From Lacrimispora sp. BS-2 (GTDB lineage Bacteria > Bacillota > Clostridia > Lachnospirales > Lachnospiraceae): 64,000 nt of DNA. Positions 34,729-46,613 of this stretch are shown piece after piece. The stretch's first letter is position 1. Every line of letters starts with the position of its first letter. The notes under the pieces were generated by a model. It was not told the DNA's origin and did no database searches. It saw only the letters and a program-made list of their open reading frames with translations. The DNA is taken from NCBI RefSeq assembly GCF_040207125.1, contig NZ_CP157940.1, positions 1,116,001 through 1,180,000 on the forward strand. The letters run 5' to 3'. The position numbers were made by a program, and so were the translations under genes.

Positions 34729-34759
34729 AGTATAGAGTATATCACAATGTGAGAGTCAA
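34729..34759 (-). promoter_or_regulatory. MerR-type promoter with 19-bp spacer and internal dyad
   Basis: On the minus strand TTGACT, a 19-bp spacer, then TATACT. The spacer holds CTCACATTGTGAT, a dyad placed as in MerR operators. Overlong spacers are the hallmark of promoters activated by MerR proteins. Confidence 0.75.
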
Positions 34760-34989
34760 TAGGGATTTGGATTTTTATTTTTGGCACCAGGGATGGATAC
34801 ATTTTGAGGAAAAGCATTGCCAATATTATACTTTACAATATTATATTGTTGAATCGATAGAGGCATTATTTGTACCAATTACTGCTTTAAAGAAGAAAAG
34901 TATAAAAAAGAAAAAAAGTACTTGATTATTTGCAAAAAGTATAGTACTATAATTGAGCGAATTGATTTACCAATTTGCACAATTGAAAA

Positions 34990-35072
34990 GCAGAAGTGGC
35001 GGAATTGGCAGACGCGCACGGTTCAGGTCCGTGTGGTAGCAATACCTTGAGGGTTCAAGTCCCTTCTTCTGC
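34990..35072 (+). tRNA. tRNA-Leu (CAG), copy 2
   Basis: 83-nt tRNA identical to 31669-31751; -10-like TACTAT/TATAAT sequences lie about 40 nt upstream. Confidence 0.95.
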
Positions 35073-35085
35073 ATGTGATGCTTAA

Positions 35086-35118
35086 ATGTCCTGTGGAAAA
35101 CACCGCAGGATATTTTTT
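35086..35118 (+). terminator. terminator after tRNA-Leu copy 2
   Basis: ATGTCCTG and CAGGATAT arms followed by six T, resembling the terminator after the other tRNA-Leu group. Confidence 0.7.
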
Positions 35119-35138
35119 GTTTTATTGTTAAAACATAA

Positions 35139-35185
35139 ATACAGGGTGCTGCAAAATCAATGATTTTTTGCAGCACCCTGTATTT
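35139..35185. terminator. terminator of the GGDEF gene
   Basis: Long inverted repeat with core ACAGGGTGCTGCAAAA and its complement, flanked by A/T runs on both sides. Confidence 0.85.
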
Positions 35186-36835
35186 TTATAAATTTGTCAT
35201 GCTCATGCCAGGTTCGTAAACCGCATATTGGCTGCGGCCGTGTTTCTTTGCATGATAAAGAGCAATGTCGGCCTTTTCATATAATTCCTCAAATACGGTC
35301 CCATCTTCCGGATAAGCCGCTGTTCCCAGACTGCCTGAAATATGCGCTTCCGGTTCCAGAGCGCTGCCTATTAGGCTGCATAAATTTTCCAGCCGTGCGT
35401 ACAAATCCATGCTGTAAGCCACATCTTTTAATAATATGATAAATTCGTCGCCTCCCAGCCGTCCAAAGATGTCATCACGCCTTAAAGCCGATTTAAGCCT
35501 TGAGGCGGCCCGGTGGAGGGCCTTATCCCCAAACTGATGGCCGTAATTATCATTAAGCTGCTTGAAGCGGTCAATATCCAGCATAATAAGGATGTGATGC
35601 CCCTGGCTGTTTTTTAATGTGTTGCGTATTGCATGTATGGCAGTTGCCCTGTTTAGCAATCCGGTCAGAGAATCCTGTTTGGAAAGCTCCTGAAGCGTCA
35701 GGGCTTCCCGTTTGGAGGCGTCAATATCCTTAATCAGGATAAATGCCTTAATCGTATCGGTATAGGGATCGGAAACAATCTGCACCATTCCCAGCCCCCA
35801 GTACACGCTACCGTCGGGCCGTAAACGACGGTGCTCCAGCCGTAAAGACCGGTTTCCCCGATAGAAGTGGTAGAGCAATTGATTTTTATTAAAGAATTTG
35901 AGAAACATCTCCCGGTCTTCCTCAAAAATTTGATTCTCTGCAATGTAGGTCATAATGCTGGAAAAGGAATTGGAGACATATTCCGGCATGGTCTGTGTCA
36001 TTTCCCCAATGATTTCTTCAAATAAGTCGAATTTTAAATTATATTCATAATAGCCGATGCAGTCCCTTTTCTGCTCGCGCATGTATTCCATCCACTTTTG
36101 ATAAGCCAGCTCTTTTTCATACTGATCTGTAATATCCTGGTAGGATATGATTCCCCTGAGAGGCTTTTGCTCCTCAGTGCACACCAGTGAGTAATGAGTG
36201 GAAAACCAGTGATAATCACCTGTACCTGTTTTAAGCCGTGTAATGCATTTTCCCTCGGGTATCCCCTTTTCCATATTATTATAAAAATCCAGAAAGTCTA
36301 TTACACTTTCTCTGTGTACAATTCCATTTTCAATAAGGAATTCAGGAGAGAGCGGCAGGGTGTAGGGGAAGGGGAAAGTTCTGGAAAATTCAGGCGAGGG
36401 GGAAAGGGTTCTGGAAGGAATGTCATATATGCTTACAAGGGATCCGGAATGCTGACTTGCCAGCCGGTATTGTTCTTCACGGATCCGTAAGTGTTCCTGG
36501 AACTTTTTCATACATGTGATATCGGAGATCGCACAGTACAATATTTCCTCCTCAGGGATATAATTCAGTTGTAAGGAACACCAGATGCAGCTTTTTTGTA
36601 TTTTTGCTTTGAATTCCAACTCAAAGCTGGCTGCCTGGCCTGTCAGCTGGCTGCGTATTTCCGTCAGAAGCTCTGCATATTCTGATTCACATACCATGTC
36701 CTTAAGAGAAACAGGCGATTGAAACAATGTTTTAACAGCCTGATTGGAGTAAAGAATGGTAAAGTTTTCGTCGGTTCTAAGCTTCAGTATGCCGCAAGGA
36801 ATGCGATCTAAAAAAGGTTCTCCGTTCATTTTCAC
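35186..36835 (-). CDS. diguanylate cyclase with PAS domains (GGDEF)
   Basis: 549-residue cytoplasmic signalling protein. Two or three PAS-like sensor domains occupy about residues 1-370, then a GGDEF domain with the active-site motif RLGGDEFIILL near residue 465 and the upstream DSLTGLLNRATA start. The product should be cyclic di-GMP. An RxxD inhibitory site is not obvious. No membrane helix is visible, so the input is likely a soluble or redox cue. Single gene. Confidence 0.93.
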   Translation of the reverse strand: MKMNGEPFLDRIPCGILKLRTDENFTILYSNQAVKTLFQSPVSLKDMVCESEYAELLTEIRSQLTGQAASFELEFKAKIQKSCIWCSLQLNYIPEEEILYCAISDITCMKKFQEHLRIREEQYRLASQHSGSLVSIYDIPSRTLSPSPEFSRTFPFPYTLPLSPEFLIENGIVHRESVIDFLDFYNNMEKGIPEGKCITRLKTGTGDYHWFSTHYSLVCTEEQKPLRGIISYQDITDQYEKELAYQKWMEYMREQKRDCIGYYEYNLKFDLFEEIIGEMTQTMPEYVSNSFSSIMTYIAENQIFEEDREMFLKFFNKNQLLYHFYRGNRSLRLEHRRLRPDGSVYWGLGMVQIVSDPYTDTIKAFILIKDIDASKREALTLQELSKQDSLTGLLNRATAIHAIRNTLKNSQGHHILIMLDIDRFKQLNDNYGHQFGDKALHRAASRLKSALRRDDIFGRLGGDEFIILLKDVAYSMDLYARLENLCSLIGSALEPEAHISGSLGTAAYPEDGTVFEELYEKADIALYHAKKHGRSQYAVYEPGMSMTNL

Positions 36836-36998
36836 TTTCTCCCATAAGTGCTATGAAAATAGAAATTGGCTTTATTAAGAATATATGAAGCATGTTGTCA
36901 AAAAATGCACAAAAAGATATAAATATAGTAAACATTTGGAAATAGATGGATACCAGCAGAAACGGACTCGATGGATTGGAGGATTTTGACAATTTAGA

Positions 36999-37471
36999 GA
37001 AGCAGAAGGAATGAAACTGGTTCTGGAGAACATGGTTAAAGAAGGCTGGAGCTGAACTGCTTTATCATACCGTCATACGGGCCGTGAATGGGAGGACCGC
37101 AGGATCTGGAATCGGAGATAGAAGGCAGAAAACAGGCACATGCCATTGTTGTTTTTATGAGAAAATACATCCCTGGATTTGAAAATGCGGTTATTGTTAC
37201 CACAGGGCCGCATATCGGGATTCGGGAAAGCCGTAAGATAAACGGTGCTTATCGATTGACTGCATCCAATTTATTGCAGAACAAAATGTTTGAAGATGCC
37301 ATTGCCCGTATACAAATCTGTGCTGCGATCCGCGTAACGCCCATACTGATGGCAATCAGTGAAGGGGCAGGTGCTGCTGCAGCGATTGCGGCAAAACAGG
37401 GAATTGGTATTGCCGCAATCGGCGCAGCACAGCTTCAGAATTTTTTTAAAGGATCATGGCGCTTTTCTTGA
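36999..37471 (+). pseudogene. FAD-dependent oxidoreductase remnant
   Basis: Pieces of a FAD_oxidored-family protein in different frames: EAEGMKLVLENMVKE, then AGAELLYHTVIRAVNGR, then FMRKYIPGFENAVIVTTGPH and IGIRESRKINGAYRLTASN. Right after FEDAIARIQ the sequence jumps to IRVTPILMAISEGAGAAAAI, the C-terminal FAD-contact region. So the gene has frameshifts and a large internal deletion and lacks its N-terminal Rossmann motif. Confidence 0.75.
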
Positions 37472-37517
37472 CCCGTATGAATGAACGGATTTTAAGATCC
37501 TGAAAAGCAGATCGTGA

Positions 37518-38735
37518 TCATTTACGGTAAAGGTACACGGGTCTGCCGCTTTCCATCTTTCTTTGAGGCTCACCCTGGATCAGCGGTATGGCGTATTCCA
37601 GAAAATCCGGGGTGATATCTGTGCCATTGCCGCAGATCCATTGGGCAGGGAACCGCTTTTCCTGATTGCACACTTCATTGACATCAACGGTGATGCATTC
37701 CATGGAATAGGGGGAATTTCCTGTGCGGCAAAAGGCGATCATTCTGCCTGTAATGCCTTTTAAAGCAGTTTTCACCCCTTCGGAGCCTGCCTGAACGGAT
37801 TCTTCTATGTCGGTTGCAGAAGCAAGCATGCCGCTGCAGCGCTGGCTTACATTCAATTCAATGGAGCGGACCTTTACACCGAAACGGTCACGCACAAAGT
37901 TCTCCAGCATTTTACCGCTTCCGGTCAGCATTTTATGACCAAAGGTGTCCAAACGGACTTCATCCGCATATTCACATATGAATTTGCCCTGGGCATCGGA
38001 GAGTCCTTCTGAGATACAGATAATAACGGAGTTATGTTTATTAAGGGCTGCTTTGACATCTAATGCGAACTGTTCAAAATTAAAATCCGTTTCTGGAAGG
38101 TAGATAAGCAGGGGATTATCGCCCTCATATTTTCTGGCCAGCGCACTGGCAGCGGTGAGCCAGCCTGCATGGCGGCCCATCAACTCGATGATGGTGACGG
38201 ATTTTTGCTGATAGACAGAAGCGTCCAGAACGATTTCACGGACGGTATCGGCCACATATTTGGCAGCACTGCCGTATCCGGGAGTATGATCTGTTAAAAT
38301 CAAATCGTTGTCAATGGTTTTGGGAATTCCAATGAAACGGATGGTGCTTCCATGATGGTCTGCGTAGCGGGAAAGCTTGCTTACTGTATCCATGGAATCA
38401 TTACCGCCGATATAAAAGAAATATCCGATATCCATAGCCCGGAATTTTTCGAACAGAGCCGGATAAAAGGGAGAAGACAGATCGTCAGGGAGTTTGTAGC
38501 GGCAGGAGCCTAAATAAGCCGCAGGTGTTAATTTAAGAAGCTCCAGTTCTTCTTCTGTCAAGTCACCTGTTAAATCCATATAATTACCAGACATGAAGCC
38601 TTCTATGCCATTGATCATCCCGTAAACCCGGCCGATTTCTTCATGAGCCATTCCTTCTTTGATGACGCCGTAAAGGCTTGCATTGATCACAGCGGTCGGT
38701 CCGCCGGATTGTCCTACGATTGCATTTTTCTTCAT
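37518..38735 (-). CDS. pfp: 6-phosphofructokinase, probably pyrophosphate-dependent
   Basis: 405 residues from the ATG at 38735, which follows GGAGGA at good distance. Motifs: GQSGGPTAVINAS phosphate loop, YIGGNDSMDT with Asp where ATP enzymes have Gly, PKTIDNDLILTDHTPGYGSA with the Lys typical of PPi-users, and MGRHAGWLTAASAL. These two positions argue for PPi as phosphoryl donor. Reversible conversion of fructose 6-phosphate and fructose 1,6-bisphosphate in the cytoplasm. Single gene. Confidence 0.9.
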   Translation of the reverse strand: MKKNAIVGQSGGPTAVINASLYGVIKEGMAHEEIGRVYGMINGIEGFMSGNYMDLTGDLTEEELELLKLTPAAYLGSCRYKLPDDLSSPFYPALFEKFRAMDIGYFFYIGGNDSMDTVSKLSRYADHHGSTIRFIGIPKTIDNDLILTDHTPGYGSAAKYVADTVREIVLDASVYQQKSVTIIELMGRHAGWLTAASALARKYEGDNPLLIYLPETDFNFEQFALDVKAALNKHNSVIICISEGLSDAQGKFICEYADEVRLDTFGHKMLTGSGKMLENFVRDRFGVKVRSIELNVSQRCSGMLASATDIEESVQAGSEGVKTALKGITGRMIAFCRTGNSPYSMECITVDVNEVCNQEKRFPAQWICGNGTDITPDFLEYAIPLIQGEPQRKMESGRPVYLYRK

Positions 38736-39145
38736 GTATAATATCCTCCAAGTTTGCATATGCCACTGGCACCTTCCCTATTCTATAATAGAAAGAGTTT
38801 CTTTGCAACGGTAATTTCGGGAAATAAATGGCCCATAAAAAGGGAGGAGCCGGTGAAATGTGACTTCCACCGGCCAGTTATGAAAAAAAGTTTTAATTTT
38901 AACAAGTATTGGAGTTCTTCTTGTTACTGTCTTAAGTATAGAGCATAGATGTGAAAAAAGTTTGTAGAAGCTGTAAATAAATTTTGTACGTCTTGTGAAG
39001 AAACTGTGAATGAATAATATTAGTTTATTGTAAGTGATAACTGCTGATTTATGTAATGATAGCCAATTATAAATGAATAATTATGAAATTAGAGGATTAT
39101 AAAATCGCACTGGTGGTAACATGCTATACAGCAAACTATGCAACA
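38736..39145. other. AT-rich intergenic stretch
   Basis: No gene, tRNA or clear terminator recognised. It separates the conserved phosphofructokinase gene from the decayed accessory region. Confidence 0.5.
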
Positions 39146-39421
39146 CTATAAAAGCTTTTCTATTTCTGTTCTAAACCATTCAATGTCCATGTGAGTGTAA
39201 ACTCTATCTGTTAAATCTTTTATAGAATGTCCCATAAATTTTTTCCTGGCATATTCATTAATACCGTATTCTTTTGCGAATGTAGAAAAAGCATGCCTGC
39301 CGTCATGTAGTACATGGCCCCAAATGCCAAGTTCGGATTCTATCTTCAACAGAGAGTTTCTAAATGAATTTTCAATGTATCTATACGAATCGTGAAATTT
39401 TTGAGTTCTTCCAAACAACAT
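39146..39421 (-). pseudogene. tyrosine recombinase C-terminal stump
   Basis: 91 codons ending a phage/ICE-type integrase: HDGRHAFSTFAKEYG with the HxxR pair, KKFMGHSIKDLTDRVYTH with the late His and the nucleophile Tyr. The N-terminal three quarters are missing. It is not the same integrase as the stump at 25481. Confidence 0.8.
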
Positions 39422-39606
39422 AGGTCTGCCTATGCCAATGGCTTCATGGTAATACTTTTGAATGATTGGTAATACCTATGGATGAATCTTTACAGTATTC
39501 TTTGAATATAACTGATTGATATCATTGAAAATGCTTAACTTTTTAGTAACAATATGTTAAAGTAAAATAGAAGTATGCAAAGAAAAGCGCTGCGAAAGGA
39601 CAAATT

Positions 39607-40251
39607 ATGATAAATTTTTCTGAACAAGAGATAAAATTAAGGAGTGAGAATTTACCGAAATGGGAAGAGAAAATACGATCATTGTTTTCTAATAATATTC
39701 CAGTTCACGCTGAATGGAAAAGTCAAAAAGAAATTGTTCACGTATTAAATACAATCAGGTCGTGTAAAGAAATAACTTTCATGTATTATCCCCAAGGTGG
39801 CAGTCTTCAATTATGTGGAGCCAGTTTGTCAAAATATAATGGTTTCATAGAATTGAATTTTAATGGCTGTGATCAAATTTGCAAACCCCAAAATATAATA
39901 TTCGAGAACATAGATAATGATTACGAGTGGTGTTATTTCAGATTGAATTTAGAAAAAGTTGATTCTTGTTTGGAACATGAATGTGGTTTTGAAAATTATG
40001 AGGTATCAGAGGATTTATGGGAAGTTGAGTATGATAGCTTTGAACCATATTCGGATGAGCGTCCCAGTGACAGTTCTCGTTATGTTGTTAGATTACTTAG
40101 AGGAAGTTTGATTATTTCGGCAAAATTTTCTGCTTATAGTCTGTTATATGAAAGAGGGGATAAGTTTGGGACTGAAAATGAATATAGTGATGATTTAGTT
40201 CTGAGAAGAATGCAATGGTATAAATCTAATTTTGTTGCGAATTATTCTTAA
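39607..40251 (+). CDS. hypothetical protein
   Basis: 214 residues, acidic and A+T-rich, no signal peptide and no membrane helix. A weak GCGAAAGGA site lies 8 nt before the ATG. No family recognised. Its length, composition and place next to an integrase stump are like those of orphan immunity or accessory proteins, but nothing in the sequence proves this. Confidence 0.6.
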   Translation: MINFSEQEIKLRSENLPKWEEKIRSLFSNNIPVHAEWKSQKEIVHVLNTIRSCKEITFMYYPQGGSLQLCGASLSKYNGFIELNFNGCDQICKPQNIIFENIDNDYEWCYFRLNLEKVDSCLEHECGFENYEVSEDLWEVEYDSFEPYSDERPSDSSRYVVRLLRGSLIISAKFSAYSLLYERGDKFGTENEYSDDLVLRRMQWYKSNFVANYS

Positions 40252-40494
40252 TAATAAGTTTGAAGTAAAGAGTATTTACTTTTTCCATATTTTCCGTTTA
40301 TGATATGTTAAAATAGTATCGTGGTATATAATGAAAAAGGCGCTGTTGTAAAGATGGCGCTTTTTGTTGCGTCTGGAGATGGAAGTGTGGCGTTTGAAGG
40401 TCTACACAAACTTTGAGATGCTCCCTCTTAGAAGTCAACAAGTCAGAGCAAGAATACTTGTCCATAAAAATGCATTATGTGGTATAGTTATTTT

Positions 40495-40956
40495 TCATTC
40501 TTCTTGTTTGGATAATTCTTTATATATATAATGATTATTTTCATCCAAACTGTATTCACCGATTATTTCGGTTATCCCGAGATCTAAATCCCAAATTCCA
40601 TATTTGCCATATTCATAAGTATTAGTAAAAATAATTGCCGTATTGTCTTCAAAAGCAATAACAATATTATCATTCATTTTACTACATATTCTTACGAACT
40701 CTACAAAGTCAGAATTAGGAATATTAGCAAAATCGTCATTTTTTACATCTATCCGGATTGACTGCCCATATATCTCTTTTCCATATTTGTATTCAACATC
40801 AGTATAAAGAGCTGTATATTCATTTAGCTTATTATCTGATGGCATAGGTTCAATCTCAACATTTGTTTCGTATCCATTGCTATTTGATCCATTCCTACAT
40901 CCTGATAGTCATAATGCAATGGCTAATACTAAAAAAAGATTGATTTTCAAAATCAT
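40495..40956 (-). pseudogene. lipoprotein gene interrupted by an in-frame TGA in the signal peptide
   Basis: From the ATG at 40956 (after GAAAGGTAA) the frame reads MILKINLFLVLAIAL, a stop (TGA, 40909-40911, codon 16), then LSGCRNGSNSNGYETNVEIE and continues open to 40495. Lipobox LSGC follows directly. One base substitution separates this from an intact lipoprotein of about 153 residues. The downstream part is acidic and unrecognised. Either a recent nonsense mutation or a sequence error. Confidence 0.75.
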
Positions 40957-40998
40957 TTACCTTTCATGATTATTATATTATACTCCTTTGGTTTTTAC

Positions 40999-41573
40999 TT
41001 AAAGGTAGTAGTACCAGTTTCCGTCTAAATACGTATCTGAATTGGGTAGTTTAGTCTCATTTTTTACTTGTATGGCTGAATTTGTACCAGTTGGCACATT
41101 TGTAAATTTAATGCCCCCTTTTTATATTATCTGCTTTACCTTTATACGAAAAATACAGAATTTTTATGTCTTGCAATATAGATATAATATAATAATGATC
41201 ACTAGATGTATAAGTTGCATCGTTTTTTTATTCAACCGTTTTGCTTGTATTGTAAAGGTCCAAGTAGGAAAAGTGTTGTATTCCAAATATATGCTATATT
41301 TATTATTTATTGTAAAATCAAATGATCCCATTGATCTTATCATAGATATTTCATTCTCTGAAGAAGTATAAACTATCTCTCCATTAACCAGTTCACCATT
41401 TGAATAATCACAATTATATAAAGAAGCCTTAATATTAACTACTTGAACGTCACCTATTGTTTCAACTTTTACGGTTTGACCGTTGATTCAATTTCGTGTG
41501 CTGAAGCAAAAACGTTGATTGAAAACATTAAAATAATTATAATACTAGATACTAACAGATGTAGCTTTTTCAT
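40999..41573 (-). pseudogene. secreted protein gene with several frameshifts
   Basis: The ATG at 41573 starts a clear signal peptide (MKKLHLLVSSIIIILMFSIN then VFASA). Just after it the frame shifts; in the next frame VETIGDVQVVNIKASLYNCD and SNGELVNGEIVYTSSENE are readable, followed by further shifts, and the end reads NSDTYLDGNWYYYL before a TAA. The gene is decayed. Family not recognised. It follows the broken lipoprotein gene on the same strand, so both may once have been one unit. Confidence 0.65.
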
Positions 41574-41744
41574 ATTAATTCCTTTCTTATAAAACTAAAC
41601 TCATGGTTACGTGCTTAATATATCAGATATTTTTCACCAAAACAATGTAAAATCCTCAATTTACTAAAAACTCAATAAAAGATTAAGCATTGAACAACAG
41701 TCCGTAATGTATATATACAAAATGGATGCACAAGAAAATGATTA

Positions 41745-41925
41745 TTAGGCGGAAATATACAGTATGTTTTCTTGTAAAAACAATCCACCTGTTGGCACTG
41801 CATCAGTAAAATATAAATAAATCTCACCCGAAGTATTTATACTGATCCGGTTCTTGATTGTATGCTCACAAGCAGGCCATTGAATTTCAATGTCTGTATT
41901 TCACTTACCTCTTTTATATCCATAA
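41745..41925 (-). pseudogene. short coding remnant
   Basis: Two overlapping frames on the minus strand read MDIKEVSEIQTLKFNGLL and, shifted, WPACEHTIKNRISINTSGE then YLYFTDAVPTGGLFLQENIL with a stop at 41745. The second piece looks like real coding sequence. No family recognised; the rest of 41574-42405 shows only A+T-rich DNA. Confidence 0.35.
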
Positions 41926-42342
41926 GTCCAATGTATCCCTAAAAAAAACGGTATTTACTTTTTCTCAGACATATCTTTTAAAACTATACATTTCATTCAT
42001 CATATGATAATCCATTTCTTTTCAAAATATAATACCTCGCCAAATTCTGATTTTTAAAGTTAAGGATACACCGCTCACTATTAACTTTCAATATTAAGTT
42101 ATCAATGTACAACATGTTAACTAAATAGTAATTTATATGAATAGGCGGTGGACTTGATTTTTCTCTTTTATCTATGGGATATTTTTACTTACTTTTTTAT
42201 CTTTTTATTAATAAAGTACCTGTTTATAATACTGACTTAGGATAATGAATTTCTTGGGATTTTTATTAGCATATCCTGAATAATGTACTAGCCGGCATAT
42301 AATTAACAGACCTGTACAATTAGACATATTCTATGAGTATAA

Positions 42343-44049
<1,707 letters not shown>

Positions 44050-44124
44050 GAGGCTCATAAAGCAGCCCTTACAATCGTGTGTTTCTAAAACGATAATGCT
44101 GTCTTGAACGAGTAAGTATAGGGG

Positions 44125-44154
44125 CGGGGCGTCTGTTCGCAGACGTCCCGTTTT
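44125..44154 (+). terminator. terminator after the collagen-like gene
   Basis: CGGGGCGTCTG, TTCG tetraloop, CAGACGTCCCG, then TTTT. Confidence 0.85.
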
Positions 44155-44215
44155 CCTTTTGCAGCTTCTCAAATGTTTTTACCGTTTTTCTTAAATTACA
44201 GGTGGTACGGGACCT

Positions 44216-45627
44216 ATATGCCGCCTTTGCCGCCAATATGGGATTAGTGGTATCAGTGCCGGACAAGGACGGATTGATAATTCACCATTGAGTGGATATA
44301 CCTGCCCGCTTCAAATCATCCTCCAAACGTAATGCTTCATAAACAGGGGGTGCTTCGGGCAGAGTCACAATAAGAACTTTGGTTTTATCGGATTTTAGCC
44401 GTGGCAGGAGTTTTTTTACTGAGTCAGGAATTTCACCTTTTGTTCGCTGAATTTCATGATTGTAACTTTGTGTGGATTCCAGCAAATGCAGAGTGTGGCC
44501 GGTAGGCGCAGTGTCAATTACCACTACCTGATTGTCGGCTTTTTCTACTATTTTCCCAAAGGCACTAAATATGGCAATTTCCTGTGTACAGGGAGAACGG
44601 AAATCTTCCTCAACATAGGCAATATCCTCGTCGCTTATATCAGACGCCCGGGCTTTGCGGAGCACTTCAGACTGGTACTTTTTTAGTTCTTTGACCTCGT
44701 CGATGTGGCTCATAGAAATGCCGCAGTTTTCATCCAATACAAATTTCAGATGCGCGGCGGGGTCAGTGGCAGTAAGATGAACTTTTTTTCCGGGTTTTGC
44801 GAGGCCCAACGCGATAGCAGCGGCGACAGTAGTTTTTCCTACGCCTCCCTTACCCGCGGTGAAAATAACACGTTTACCGCCTGCCGCCAGTTGGCCTATT
44901 ATATTATTCAGCGTAGGGATGTGGGCAGCGTTCAGTGTTTCCGTCCGTACAGTCACATGGTCGGTATTCAGCAAGGCACGCACATTTTCCGGTCCCGTGA
45001 CGTTATGGGCACGCAATGGCACATATAGCGCAGAAGCGTTTGTAAGTGCTCCGGCATTGCGTTAAATGCGGCCTGCTGTTTCTCATAAAGGCTGGAAGAA
45101 AGCGCATCGCTGAATTAGTACACCATTGATAACCAGCATTGATTGTGAACGCCCAGTGAGGAAAGTTCACCGGAAGCCCTAGCCGCTTCTTTAAACGGTG
45201 CTGATTCGGGGCGCGTTACAAGGATTAATATGGTCAGGTCCCCATTTGCCAGAGTTTCCCCAGCCTGTTTGTAAATCTCTTTTTTGCTTTCCGGACCGGA
45301 AAGCTGGCCCAAACAGGACGCACTGTGAGTGCTTTCGCTGATAAAGTTACTCCATGCGGATGGAAGCTGGAGCATACGCAGAGTGTGACCAGTGGGTGCA
45401 GTGTCAAAAATGATATGGTCATATTCCTGTTGCACCTTGCCGGCTGTGATAAAGCTGGAAAATTCATTGAATGTGACGCTTTCACGATATTCAGGGGCGG
45501 TTTGAATTGGATCCTGGTTAGCCACAACCAATTTAGGCACGTCAGAAATCTGTGTCCCCTTGTTTGCTAACGCTATTGAAAAAACGTCCTGCAAATTAGA
45601 GGCTGGGTCGGTACTGATTAGCAGCAC
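44216..45627 (-). pseudogene. arsA: arsenical pump ATPase ArsA, broken by deletion and frameshifts
   Basis: ArsA has two ATPase halves. Here the first half begins at VLLISTDPASNLQDVF, so the first P-loop is missing; it keeps FDTAPTGHTLRMLQLP. After a frameshift near 45115 a linker remnant (SLYEKQQAAFNAMPEH) leads to the second half, which retains GKGGVGKTTVAAAIALGLA and VVIDTAPTGHTLHLLE. Another shift near 44282 leads to GTDTTNPILAAKAA, where homology stops. The protein cannot be made as one chain, so the gene is not functional. Confidence 0.88.
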
Positions 45628-45998
45628 CCATCATTTCCTTGCGCCTTTTCCGCTGGCTTCCCCAGCAGACTGGCGGGCAGATCCAGCCATTCCGTAAATT
45701 CCGTATTGATGGGGTACCTGCCAGCTAGAACGATTTTTCCATCCATCACAGCAACGGGCAAGCTGTCCGGTCCCTTGTCGATGATGATATTTTGACGAAT
45801 ATCTTTTGTGTTGCTGCTAGCCATAAAATCTGGTTTTTCAAGGCGCAGCAGATTGGATGAGGAGGATTGGAGCGGATAGGAATCCACAAAGGCCGGCTGG
45901 CTCATCGGTTCCACATATGTACTGGAAGAAATAGTGGCGTGCAGGAGATCAACACATAGACCAGTTGAATAGTATATAAATAAAGGCGAGTATCCCAA
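45618..45998 (-). pseudogene. arsD: ArsD-like arsenic chaperone/repressor, degenerate 5' part
   Basis: The C-terminal half is ArsD: NTKDIRQNIIIDKGPDSLPV, MDGKIVLAGRYPINTEFTEW and a final CC pair. The N-terminal part is scrambled: YSTGLC recalls the ArsD CCSTGxCG site but the metal-binding double Cys is lost and no proper start is seen. ArsD normally hands As(III) to ArsA, encoded directly downstream here in decayed form. Confidence 0.75.
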
Positions 45999-46016
45999 TA
46001 GTAAGGACTCGCCTTT
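45983..46016. terminator. terminator of the DUF4489 gene
   Basis: AAGGCGAGT and ACTCGCCTT arms; on the minus strand the hairpin follows the DUF4489 stop codon by about 40 nt. Confidence 0.7.
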
Positions 46017-46055
46017 CTGCCTCCTAAGTTCAAAGAGTAACTGTAATCTTTCACC

Positions 46056-46613
46056 TTAGTATTCACACGCAGCATCAACAATAACAGCAGTAAGAGATGA
46101 ATTGTTAATAGTTGCTATACCTAAAGAAACGTCAGCTTGAGTAGCTATAACACTATAGATGCAGCATTCATCACAGGTCAGATCACAATCACATATAGAG
46201 AATGAGAAGTTATTACCATCCGTAACTTCATCAAGTGATAAAAATGTCCAAGTTCGTCCAATAGGAATAGGTGCCAATTGATTTCTGCATTGTTTAAAAA
46301 TCTGGAAATTAAGAATTAGAGATGCAGCAGTAGTAATGATATTACTTGCAAATTCTAATTGAATACATGGATGTTTCATACCTTTTGTTTCTACATTTAC
46401 AGTAGCTAATGTAAATGTAACTCCGGGAAGAGTCGCAACAGGAAGTGTTACAGATCCTGACGACACACCACATTTCAGGCGTGTTCTATTAGGTTTTAGA
46501 GGTTTTGGTATTCTTTCAAATTTACAAACGCATTTATGCTCACTGCATTTATGCTCACAATCATAACATGTTTCTATATCTTCGCATCTACCATCGTATT
46601 CACTGGCATTCAT
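46056..46613 (-). CDS. DUF4489 protein
   Basis: 185 residues. A Cys-rich head (CEDIETCYDCEHKCSEHKCV) precedes a domain of the DUF4489 type: LKCGVSSGSVTLPVATLPGV, QLEFASNIITTAASLILNFQ, FSFSICDCDLTCDECCIYSV. DUF4489 occurs in spore-forming clostridia and its function is unknown; the build (Cys-rich head, beta-rich body) and the neighbouring collagen-like gene suggest a spore-surface protein. AAGGAGGGC precedes the ATG. No signal peptide. Confidence 0.82.
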   Translation of the reverse strand: MNASEYDGRCEDIETCYDCEHKCSEHKCVCKFERIPKPLKPNRTRLKCGVSSGSVTLPVATLPGVTFTLATVNVETKGMKHPCIQLEFASNIITTAASLILNFQIFKQCRNQLAPIPIGRTWTFLSLDEVTDGNNFSFSICDCDLTCDECCIYSVIATQADVSLGIATINNSSLTAVIVDAACEY

